From: Planctomycetota bacterium
GTDB taxonomy: Bacteria; Planctomycetota; MHYJ01; JACQXL01
Assembly (NCBI GenBank): GCA_030018555.1
Contig: JASEHY010000060.1
Span: 1 to 8,104 of the forward strand
Length of the DNA: 8,104 nucleotides
Reading direction: 5' to 3'
Every line of letters starts with the position of its first letter. The stretch's first letter is position 1. A program made the translations under genes and the position numbers. The notes beneath the pieces are model-generated. The model worked only from the letters and a program-made list of their open reading frames with translations, was not told where the DNA came from and did not search any database. Shown one piece after another: positions 1-5,569 of the stretch.

Positions 1-238
1 TATATATCAATGGGACTCCAAAACGAAGGGGGGCATTTCGGGCGATTTTAGGGGGTAACCATAGGACAAAAAATGCATATATGAACACCTTCCCGCCCTT
101 TGGAGAGGCTCGCCCTTACGGGCGGCAGGACAGATTTAAGGCGGGGGAGGTTACAATTAAATACTACTTCCTGATAGGGAAAAGACAGATATTTGTTGAT
201 TTGGGTTAGGTTTAATTATTTAATGCTACTAAAAAGAT
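1..238. other. Non-coding leader region with a palindromic repeat
   Basis: I find no convincing gene here on either strand. The stretch holds G-runs near the left end, a GC-rich palindrome around 89-129, a further GC-rich stretch at 140-150 that could also pair with the left arm of that palindrome, and an AT-rich segment at 190-238 just ahead of the first gene. A TTTAAT at 211-216 resembles a -10 box, but I see no matching -35 at proper spacing, so I do not call a promoter. Confidence 0.6.
89..129. repeat. GC-rich palindromic repeat, intergenic copy
   Basis: The left arm CCGCCC (93-98) pairs exactly with GGGCGG (120-125), and the flanks CCT and AGG extend the symmetry. The interior contains GAGGCTCGCC (105-114). 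The reverse complement of that 10-mer, with a similar outer stem, recurs at 5594-5633 inside lolD. The two copies therefore look like members of one dispersed family in opposite orientations. Whether it is mobile, or folds as RNA, is inference. Confidence 0.6.
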
Positions 239-523
239 ATGAAGAATTGGCAACATCCGGGTGGTAAATTAAGACGATTAAGCCCCGCTGATTGCACCGA
301 TAAAGAATTGCTTGCAATTATTATTGGTTCAGGAGTAAAAGGTAAATCTGCAGAACAAATAGCCGATGAAATAATAGATAAATACCATTCGGTTTATGGA
401 TTGATGGGTAAGTCATTAGCGGAAATAGAAAAGATAAAGGGCTTAAAATTGGTCAAGGCGACCCGATTGGCTGCGGTCTTTGAACTTGCTCGCCGAATCG
501 TTAAATATCTGGAGAAACAATAA
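239..523 (+). CDS. RadC N-terminal-like helix-hairpin-helix protein (no JAB domain)
   Basis: This 94-residue protein matches the N-terminal UPF0758/RadC pattern. It has a GGKLRRLSP lead-in (8-16), the DKELLAIIIGSGVKGKS core (21-37), then a helix-hairpin-helix-like segment (about 59-86) ending in ELARR (82-86). Full RadC proteins are roughly 220 residues and carry a C-terminal JAB/MPN metalloprotease-like domain; here the gene stops cleanly before it. The hairpin reads G-L-K-L-V-K-A (68-74), so the second glycine of the usual GxGxxKA is Lys. A non-specific DNA-binding role is inferred from the fold. The methyltransferase gene begins one base after the stop, so the two are almost certainly co-translated and may act together. 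The ATG at 239 is the only reasonable start, because an in-frame stop lies two codons upstream (230-232); the ribosome site is weak. It could be a natural short family or a decayed radC. The neat junction favours the former. Confidence 0.75.
   Translation: MKNWQHPGGKLRRLSPADCTDKELLAIIIGSGVKGKSAEQIADEIIDKYHSVYGLMGKSLAEIEKIKGLKLVKATRLAAVFELARRIVKYLEKQ
511..514 (+). promoter_or_regulatory. Ribosome binding site fixing the methyltransferase start
   Basis: GGAG lies 10 bases before the ATG at 525, inside the last codons of the upstream gene. It supports 525 over a TTG at 480, which would overlap the upstream gene by 44 bases and add 15 residues with no family resemblance. Confidence 0.6.
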
Positions 524-524
524 G

Positions 525-3140
525 ATGCTTAAAGAAGAAGATACACAAATCCCAACGATTAAGAAATCTAAGATTAATGACCTTAATCGTCAGATTCCGC
601 CTGAAGCCCATACACCGATGTATGTTTGGCATAAATATTGGGCGAGAAAGACATGGAATGTTGTAGCAGAGTTTATCAAGACCTATTGCCCTGAAGACGG
701 AATTGTCTTTGACCCATTTGCCGGTAGCGGCGTTACCGCAATGGAGGCGTTGAAGCATAAGCGAAGAGTTATCGTCAGCGATTTATTGCCCATCGCAACA
801 GAGATTATCAGGTTGACTATTAAACCGGTCTCACTTATGGAATTACAAAAGGCATTCAAAAGGGTTGAGAGCAAAGTAAGGAATAAAATTCTATCATTAT
901 ACCTTACCAAATGCCGTAAGTGTAAGACAGAATTCCCTTTTAATTGCGCCATCTGGAATAAAGGTAAATATCAGGAAATAAGATACCAGAAATGTCCTCA
1001 GTGTGGTAATAGACAAGAGAGTAATTGCCATCCTAATACCTATGATAAAGAACTTCTTGCAAAGATAGGAAAATCTGCCATAAAAGAGTGGCACCCCAAA
1101 AACAAATTATACTATCCTGATGGCTCGCCTTTTAAGACCAAGCATAAATATGAATCATTAGATGAATTATTTACCAAACGAAACCTGCAGGCATTGGCTT
1201 GGCTGATGGAGGCAATAGAATCGGAGGATAATAAAACCATCAGAGATTTTCTTAAGATTGCCTTTTCTTCAATGGTGCATTTGTGCACAAAAATGATGCC
1301 CGCAATAAAACCAACCGCTGGTAGCCATCAAACGGCTTACAGTTCTACATGGTCCATCCACACCTATTGGTTCGCACCGAGTTTTATGGAACAGAATGTC
1401 TGGGATAAATTTAAGAGTTCTATATTAGGGCATCAGGGGTTAATTAAGGCAAAAGAAGAGAGTAACTCATTTTTCTCTAATATTAAATTTGCTCAGGACT
1501 TTCGTGATGTAATTGACAAAAAGGCAGATGTCTTTATATACACCGGTTCGTCATTTGACTTGATGTCAGAGATGAAGAAGGAATTCGGGGATTCAGGTGG
1601 CGTTGATTATATCTTCACTGACCCTCCATATGACGCCTCTATTCAATATGGTGAACTTGCCTATCTCTGGGTTGCATGGCTTAAAAAGGACAATGGTTAT
1701 TTAGAGAAGTTGCTTTCTGATGAGGTGGTGCGGAATGAAAAACAAGGGAAAAGTTTTAATTCTTACCATAGTTTGCTCAGACGAAGTTTTGAGGATATGC
1801 ATAGCATATTAAAACCTGATAAATACCTGACTGTAACATTCCATAATCCGACCTTCAAGGTCAGGAATGCCACAATATATGCTGGTGTCTTTGCTGGGTT
1901 TGAATATGAGAAGATACATCATCAACCACTTGGACAGGTTTCAGCCAAGGCAATGCTTGACCCTTACGGCTCGGCACAAGGGGATTTTTATCTACGGTTC
2001 CGGAAACTGAGTCAAGGAGAATCGGTAAAACCTCAAACGATTGATGAATCGCGTTTTGGTAGAATCGTTACTGAAACAACAACAAGAGTTCTTGCGGAGA
2101 GAGGTGAGCCGACTCCTTATACGATTATCATTAATGCGATTGACCCTGAGTTAGCCAGGCATGGCTTTTTCTCAGAACTTAATACCGGACTTGATGTAAA
2201 AAAAGTCCTTCAAGCCCATTTGGATAAAGATTTTGTATTAATACCGATGATTGTTGGTTTTGCTAAAGGACAACTCTGGTGGTTTAAAGATATCTCTAAA
2301 ATTGCCCATTTACAAACAGTGCCGCTTTCCGAACGGGTAGAAAGAACTGTCCTGCGTAAACTCCAACAAAGAGGAAAGGTAACCTTTACTGAAATGTGGG
2401 ATGCGGTCAGCATGGAATTTCCTAATTCACTTACTTCGGATAATATGAGTATCAAAGAGGCATTAAAAGTTTATGCAAGAGAAATTCCTGGTGGCTCGTG
2501 GATGATAAACTCTGATGCGTTAGAAGAAAACATAGAAAGAGAACATACGACAATGATTGCGATACTTGCCGAAATTGGACGGGCAAAAGGATTTGACATC
2601 TGGATTGGCCGGATTGAGCAAAACCATATTCTTAAAGGGATATTGGACAAGATAGATAAAACAGGACCATTAAAACAATATGTTACATTAAAAGGACTGA
2701 CCAAAATTATCAATATTCAACAACCAGATATTGTGGAAACGGTAGATTTGCTCTGGATTAAAAATAATAAGGTGCATTGTGTATTTGAGATAGAATCAAC
2801 CACCAGTATGACATCGGCATTACAGCGAGGGTCAAATATTGATAATAAGGTTAATAAGTATTTAGTGATACCAGAGGATAGGGAAAAACAACTTGAGAAC
2901 AAATTAAAATCGCCGATGTTTGCAGAAAGATTCAAAGATGACAAGTGGAATGTTTTATTTTTTGCCGCCTTAAAACAAGAATTTACCAGAAGTAGCAAAA
3001 AGAAATTGAGTGGGGTTGATATTACAGGATTAATTAACAAGAAACTTCAACGAGTAATAGACAAAATAACACAGAAGGTTGATCAGAGTGTATTGTTCTG
3101 TGAGCGGGACACTTCCCACCGCGGGAATGGGTTGGTTTAG
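525..3140 (+). CDS. Zn-ribbon DNA methyltransferase with C-terminal nuclease-like domain
   Basis: This 871-residue protein is probably a DNA adenine/cytosine-N4 methyltransferase using S-adenosylmethionine. An HTPMYVWHKYWARK segment (29-42) leads into motif I DPFAGSG (63-69, cofactor binding). A four-cysteine zinc ribbon follows (C130-x2-C133 and C157-x2-C160). The catalytic motif IV DPPY is at 366-369. Motif I before DPPY with a zinc-ribbon insertion resembles COG1743-type methylases. Residues about 603-665 look like a winged-helix linker. The region 671-815 resembles restriction-enzyme domains of the PD-(D/E)XK type: EREHTTMIAILAEIG (671-685), then D741 in VDLLW, then FEIESTTS (754-761). 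The last acidic motif is E-x-E, not the classical E-x-K, so activity is uncertain. The whole suggests a single-chain restriction-modification enzyme, which is inference. The final 11 residues (861-871) are encoded by a dispersed repeat. It follows the RadC-like gene by one base. Confidence 0.8.
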   Translation: MLKEEDTQIPTIKKSKINDLNRQIPPEAHTPMYVWHKYWARKTWNVVAEFIKTYCPEDGIVFDPFAGSGVTAMEALKHKRRVIVSDLLPIATEIIRLTIKPVSLMELQKAFKRVESKVRNKILSLYLTKCRKCKTEFPFNCAIWNKGKYQEIRYQKCPQCGNRQESNCHPNTYDKELLAKIGKSAIKEWHPKNKLYYPDGSPFKTKHKYESLDELFTKRNLQALAWLMEAIESEDNKTIRDFLKIAFSSMVHLCTKMMPAIKPTAGSHQTAYSSTWSIHTYWFAPSFMEQNVWDKFKSSILGHQGLIKAKEESNSFFSNIKFAQDFRDVIDKKADVFIYTGSSFDLMSEMKKEFGDSGGVDYIFTDPPYDASIQYGELAYLWVAWLKKDNGYLEKLLSDEVVRNEKQGKSFNSYHSLLRRSFEDMHSILKPDKYLTVTFHNPTFKVRNATIYAGVFAGFEYEKIHHQPLGQVSAKAMLDPYGSAQGDFYLRFRKLSQGESVKPQTIDESRFGRIVTETTTRVLAERGEPTPYTIIINAIDPELARHGFFSELNTGLDVKKVLQAHLDKDFVLIPMIVGFAKGQLWWFKDISKIAHLQTVPLSERVERTVLRKLQQRGKVTFTEMWDAVSMEFPNSLTSDNMSIKEALKVYAREIPGGSWMINSDALEENIEREHTTMIAILAEIGRAKGFDIWIGRIEQNHILKGILDKIDKTGPLKQYVTLKGLTKIINIQQPDIVETVDLLWIKNNKVHCVFEIESTTSMTSALQRGSNIDNKVNKYLVIPEDREKQLENKLKSPMFAERFKDDKWNVLFFAALKQEFTRSSKKKLSGVDITGLINKKLQRVIDKITQKVDQSVLFCERDTSHRGNGLV
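3106..3127 (+). repeat. GGGACACTTCCCA-family repeat, copy 1 (inside the methyltransferase 3' end)
   Basis: GGGACACTTCCCA (3106-3118) is followed by three bases and CGGGAA (3122-3127). The same 13-mer, 3-base gap and CGGGAA recur at 3978-3999. TTCCC (3113-3117) can pair with GGGAA (3123-3127). The copy lies within the last codons of the methyltransferase gene, so its C-terminal tail is repeat-derived. Confidence 0.7.
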
Positions 3141-3199
3141 GCGGATTGCGAGGCAGCGTAAATGAAAAATCAACCTGTAGTGAGTCCTAGGTTGTTAGG

Positions 3200-3212
3200 G
3201 GGACACTTCCCA
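3200..3212 (+). repeat. GGGACACTTCCCA-family repeat, copy 2
   Basis: This is an exact 13-base match to the copies at 3106 and 3978. It lacks the downstream CGGGAA half seen in those two. GGGA and TCCC within it form a short inverted repeat around CACT. Confidence 0.65.
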
Positions 3213-3344
3213 TCGGCTGTAAGGCTTGATTTATAAGGAGACTGGGGCGGGGTTCTCAGAAATTAGGAGGCGGTATAAATAATAAGACAGACATTTTATG
3301 ATAAGTCCGTTATCTAAACGATAAGAATAGCGGTTTCCAAGGCG

Positions 3345-3357
3345 TGGGATGTGTCCC
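3345..3357 (-). repeat. GGGACACTTCCCA-family repeat, inverted copy with one mismatch
   Basis: Read on the minus strand this is GGGACACATCCCA, one base different from the other copies. It faces them from the left side of hicBA. Confidence 0.5.
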
Positions 3358-3420
3358 CCTTGTCCCTACCTGATACTATGCCGCCGTGTCTCCGTGTTAG
3401 AATGGAACCGCGGAATAATC

Positions 3421-3449
3421 TTGACATATTTCATATTATCTGCTAAATT
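3421..3449 (+). promoter_or_regulatory. Sigma70-type promoter for hicBA
   Basis: A consensus -35 TTGACA (3421-3426) is separated by 17 bases from a -10-like TAAATT (3444-3449). TGC sits directly before the -10, giving an extended TGn element. It lies 23 bases upstream of the hicB start, so the leader would be short. This is the best promoter match in the window. Confidence 0.65.
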
Positions 3450-3461
3450 AAGGTGAAAAGG

Positions 3462-3467
3462 AAGGAG
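3462..3467 (+). promoter_or_regulatory. Strong ribosome binding site of hicB
   Basis: AAGGAG lies 5 bases before the ATG at 3473. This is the clearest Shine-Dalgarno sequence in the window, consistent with efficient antitoxin translation. Confidence 0.75.
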
Positions 3468-3472
3468 AATAT

Positions 3473-3688
3473 ATGTCCATTAATTATACTATGGTTATCG
3501 TGAAATTAGGTAGTTGGTATGCGGGTTATGTTAAGGAACTGCCCGGTGCCCATTCGCAAGGCAAAACTATTGCCGAGGTAAAAGAAAATATCAAAGAAGC
3601 AATCCGAATGATTCTCGCTTCAAATTACAGGCATTTCGTCAAAGGGCAGAAAAAGGTGCTGGAAGAGAAAATCGCTGTAACTGTATGA
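3473..3688 (+). CDS. HicB-family antitoxin
   Basis: This 71-residue protein has the HicB partial RNase H-like fold pattern. A beta strand with SINYTMVIVK (2-11) is followed by WYAGYVKELPGAHSQGKTIAEVKENIKEAI (15-44), containing the family hallmark of a pelpG core followed by sQGkT and a helix. It should bind and neutralise the HicA toxin encoded immediately downstream. It is short: I see no C-terminal helix-turn-helix or ribbon-helix-helix domain, which longer HicB antitoxins use for autoregulation, so DNA binding by this protein is doubtful. Its stop overlaps the hicA start (ATGA), giving translational coupling. The antitoxin-first order is common in environmental genomes, whereas the classical E. 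coli order is hicA first. The start is fixed by the strong ribosome site. Confidence 0.88.
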   Translation: MSINYTMVIVKLGSWYAGYVKELPGAHSQGKTIAEVKENIKEAIRMILASNYRHFVKGQKKVLEEKIAVTV

Positions 3689-3879
3689 AACGGAAAGGAT
3701 TGATTAGATATCTCACGGAGAAAGGATGTATCTTTGAGCACGAGGGCAAGAAGCATACCCTATTTTATAACCCCCAGAACGGTCGTTCGGCAACGGTTCC
3801 AAGGCATAACGAAATAAATACCTTTACGGCCAAAGGTATCTGTAAAGACCTGGGTATTGAAGTAATCAGGCTGAAATAA
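3685..3879 (+). CDS. HicA-family mRNA interferase toxin
   Basis: This 64-residue protein matches the HicA (YcfA-like) fold, a small dsRNA-binding-like domain that cleaves mRNA. An N-terminal helix KGLIRYLTEKG (4-14) is followed by a strand and the catalytic-histidine region GKKHTLFYNP (21-30), with His24 in the position of the conserved HicA histidine (often GSHH). Next comes the signature ATVPRHNEI (36-44) and the closing IckDLGI helix (52-58). Length is normal for HicA. It overlaps hicB by four bases and so depends on hicB translation. The toxin appears intact. The Lys-Lys before the histidine departs from the common Gly-Ser, but the rest of the motif set is convincing. Confidence 0.88.
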   Translation: MKRKGLIRYLTEKGCIFEHEGKKHTLFYNPQNGRSATVPRHNEINTFTAKGICKDLGIEVIRLK

Positions 3880-3880
3880 A

Positions 3881-3899
3881 TCCCCGAAATTCGTGGGGA
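3881..3899 (+). repeat. Small hairpin immediately after hicA
   Basis: TCCCC (3881-3885) pairs with GGGGA (3895-3899) around a 9-base loop, beginning one base after the hicA stop codon region. There is no T-tract behind it, so it is not a classical rho-independent terminator, though it could protect the 3' end of the hicBA transcript. Confidence 0.4.
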
Positions 3900-3977
3900 C
3901 GCCTGAGGGTAATTCATAATTCTTAATTATTGGTTATGCCCGATAATCCCTTCGCTAACGCTTCCTACAGTGTAGAG

Positions 3978-4003
3978 GGGACACTTCCCAGGGCGGGAAA
4001 GTG
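3978..4003 (+). repeat. GGGACACTTCCCA-family repeat, copy 3 (right of hicBA)
   Basis: GGGACACTTCCCA (3978-3990), three bases, then CGGGAA (3994-3999) match copy 1 in both halves. CACTTCCC (3982-3989) can pair with GGGAAAGTG (3995-4003) with one bulged base, making a hairpin. Together with the copies at 3106, 3200 and 3345, this unit flanks the toxin-antitoxin pair on both sides. Confidence 0.7.
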
Positions 4004-4099
4004 AGGATTTGTGCGGAATAACGGGCGTAGTTTTCTGAAAATGGTGGTAATTCGGGGGACAGCAAGAATAATGTTACAATAGGTTTCCCTAACGGGATA

Positions 4100-4132
4100 A
4101 GTCGCAGTAATTCGTAAACTCAAACTGCGACT
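4100..4132. repeat. Perfect 9-base inverted repeat
   Basis: AGTCGCAGT (4100-4108) and ACTGCGACT (4124-4132) are perfect reverse complements around a 15-base AT-rich loop. It could be an operator-like site, a hairpin, or a decayed end of a mobile element. Nothing nearby decides between these. Confidence 0.5.
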
Positions 4133-4275
4133 AAACAATAGTTACAAGGGTTACAAAAGTTACGATAATTCGGGGGAATGACACACCCCTGACCACTCTT
4201 ATTAGAGGGGACTTTTCCTTTGCGTCGGCGTTTATCCCAGTGGGACGGTGAATAACAACTCCCTCGCCCACTTTA

Positions 4276-4310
4276 ATGGCGCTAAAGACGCCATGGCGCT
4301 TCGGCGCCAT
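4276..4310 (+). repeat. Two competing hairpins with a TTCG tetraloop upstream of lolC
   Basis: ATGGCGC (4293-4299) pairs perfectly with GCGCCAT (4304-4310) across a TTCG tetraloop, an unusually stable RNA loop type. An upstream copy of ATGGCGC (4276-4282) can instead pair with CGCCAT (4289-4294) or with the distal arm, so alternative folds exist. A TTTTT run (4319-4324 region) lies about 9 bases past the stem, too far for a textbook terminator. It may be a weak terminator, an attenuator, or another palindromic repeat. Confidence 0.5.
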
Positions 4311-4320
4311 AAGGGGGAAT

Positions 4321-4350
4321 TTTTCAGACGGCTAAATAATTACATATTAT
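4321..4350 (+). promoter_or_regulatory. Possible promoter of the lolC operon
   Basis: TATTAT (4345-4350) matches the -10 consensus in 5 of 6 bases, and TTTTCA (4321-4326) is a weak -35 at 18 bases spacing. Transcription from it would begin at or next to the ATG at 4358, where no Shine-Dalgarno is visible, so the message might be leaderless. The -35 is poor and the call is tentative. Confidence 0.3.
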
Positions 4351-4357
4351 AAACACT

Positions 4358-5569
4358 ATGTATAAGATATTTCTTGCCTGGCGTTATTTGCTCAGCCGTA
4401 AGATAATATTTCTTGCGGTTGGCGGAATCGCAGTCGGCGTGATGGCTCTGATTGTGGTTACCTCTGTAATGGGTGGTTTCAGCAAGGAGATGCGTGAGCG
4501 CATCAGAGGCACTTCCGCTCATCTTAATATCACCAGCGGTGATAGTTATTTTGTCCCTAATTTCCAGAAGGTAATTGAGCAGATTAAAAGCACTGAAGAG
4601 GTAGTCGGCTATGCCCCTCGTTTAGAATGGGGTGCCCTACTTGGCTCAGGTCTCAACTTCGTCCAGATTATCGGCATAGAGCCACTCCTGGAGAAAAATG
4701 TCAATGCTTATGAAAAATATCTCTCCCACGGCACTCCTCTTGAGTTCCCAGAAAAGACATGGAACAATCTCCCCCCTGTTATTATTGGTAATCAACTCAA
4801 ATATGATTTAGACGATATTATCTCGCTTACTACCCTAAAACTAAAATCAGGTATCCCTGTGCCTGTTCGTCAGGATTTTCAGACTACTGGTAAATTCAGA
4901 ACAGGAATGTTTGAATATGATAGTAATATCTATATACCGCTCAAGACCGCTCAGGATTTTCTCGGTGTGGATGAAGGCGTAACCAAGATATGTCTCACTA
5001 TAAAAGATTATCGTAATGTTGAATCGGTAAGGGAACAACTCAGACAGAAGTTGGGGTCTCTGGGCTATTTCCGGCTTAATACATGGGAAGAGGAAAAGCG
5101 GAATCTTCTAAGGGCGGTGGCGACAGAGAAGAATATCAATGCCTTCCTGCTATTTTTCATAGTGGTGGTTGCGGCGTTTAATATCCTTGCCCTGCTTACT
5201 ATGCGGGTAGTAGAAAAGACCAAAGACATCGGGATTCTTATTTCCTTGGGCGCAAGACCCTACGGTATCATGTGGCTATTCATCTGGCAGGGTTTATTAG
5301 TAGCAACCATCGGCAGTGTCATCGGTGTCATCGCCGGCTACACCCTTGCTTACTATCTTAACCCTATTGAAGATTTTATATATCACCGCAGTGGCTGGAA
5401 ACTATTTCCTCCTGATATTTATTATCTGGAGAAGATTCCATCAGAGATTAATTATTTTACTATTCTTATTATTGTAATCGCTACATTATTGGTGAGTTTA
5501 TTATTCAGTATCTATCCGGCATTGAAAGCCTCACGACTTAATCCGGTGGATGCTTTACGATATGAATAA
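4358..5569 (+). CDS. LolC/LolE-type lipoprotein-releasing permease
   Basis: This 403-residue inner-membrane protein is of the FtsX/LolC-E family, the permease half of the LolCDE exporter that extracts lipoproteins from the inner membrane and hands them to LolA. The N-terminus YKIFLAWRYLLSRK (2-15), then a first membrane helix (about 16-38) ending in VMGGFSKEM (37-45), is characteristic. A large periplasmic domain (about 45-258) includes the FRTGMFEYDSNIYIPL segment (180-195). Three further helices follow (about 260-283, 308-333, 366-386). The end ASRLNPVDALRYE (391-403) is the family's usual terminus. Length fits the family (about 400). It shares 8 bases with lolD, its ATPase partner. Only one permease gene is present here, so the complex may be a homodimer (LolF-like) or the second permease may lie elsewhere. 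LolC versus LolE cannot be assigned firmly. Confidence 0.88.
   Translation: MYKIFLAWRYLLSRKIIFLAVGGIAVGVMALIVVTSVMGGFSKEMRERIRGTSAHLNITSGDSYFVPNFQKVIEQIKSTEEVVGYAPRLEWGALLGSGLNFVQIIGIEPLLEKNVNAYEKYLSHGTPLEFPEKTWNNLPPVIIGNQLKYDLDDIISLTTLKLKSGIPVPVRQDFQTTGKFRTGMFEYDSNIYIPLKTAQDFLGVDEGVTKICLTIKDYRNVESVREQLRQKLGSLGYFRLNTWEEEKRNLLRAVATEKNINAFLLFFIVVVAAFNILALLTMRVVEKTKDIGILISLGARPYGIMWLFIWQGLLVATIGSVIGVIAGYTLAYYLNPIEDFIYHRSGWKLFPPDIYYLEKIPSEINYFTILIIVIATLLVSLLFSIYPALKASRLNPVDALRYE

Larger units (their letters stand above)
3141..3420. other. Repeat-rich non-coding spacer between the methyltransferase and hicBA
   Basis: No gene is supported here. A 24-codon reading frame from 3162 runs through a repeat and resembles nothing. 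The stretch carries two copies of the GGGACACTTCCCA family, a cluster of mutually complementary short arms around 3301-3325 (GATAA and TTATC alternating), and a CCGTGT direct repeat at 3384-3389 and 3392-3397. No clear terminator with a T-tract follows the methyltransferase gene. Confidence 0.6.
3880..4357. other. Repeat-rich non-coding spacer between hicA and lolC
   Basis: No gene is supported in this 478-base stretch. It holds a small hairpin right after hicA, a second full repeat of the GGGACACTTCCCA family (3978) with a degenerate GGGACTTTTCC at 4208-4218, and a repeated TAATTCGGGGGA (4048-4059 and 4166-4177). It also has several GTTAC words between 4073 and 4163, a 9-base perfect inverted repeat (4100-4132), the palindrome TCCCAGTGGGA (4235-4245), and a TTCG-loop hairpin (4276-4310) ahead of lolC. 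Confidence 0.65.

Noticed and set aside
223..267. 14-codon reading frame overlapping the RadC-like gene start
   Set aside because: It has no ribosome site, does not resemble a RadC N-terminus, and ends inside the next gene; it is most likely chance.
480..524. Upstream TTG start extending the methyltransferase by 15 residues
   Set aside because: It overlaps the upstream gene deeply, the extra residues look unrelated to the family, and GGAG at 511-514 supports the ATG at 525.
2717..3040. 107-codon minus-strand open frame
   Set aside because: It is antisense to the well-supported nuclease-like domain, has biased residue composition and no recognisable domain.
3384..3397. CCGTGT direct repeat in the spacer
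   Set aside because: Two 6-base copies 8 bases apart are too little to support a repeat family from this window alone.
3106..4003. CRISPR array
   Set aside because: The repeated 13-mers are irregularly spaced (94 to about 770 bases), occur in both orientations and have no uniform spacers or cas genes.
4276..4330. Rho-independent terminator
   Set aside because: The stem is good, but the T-run is about 9 bases away and purines intervene, and no gene immediately upstream needs it.
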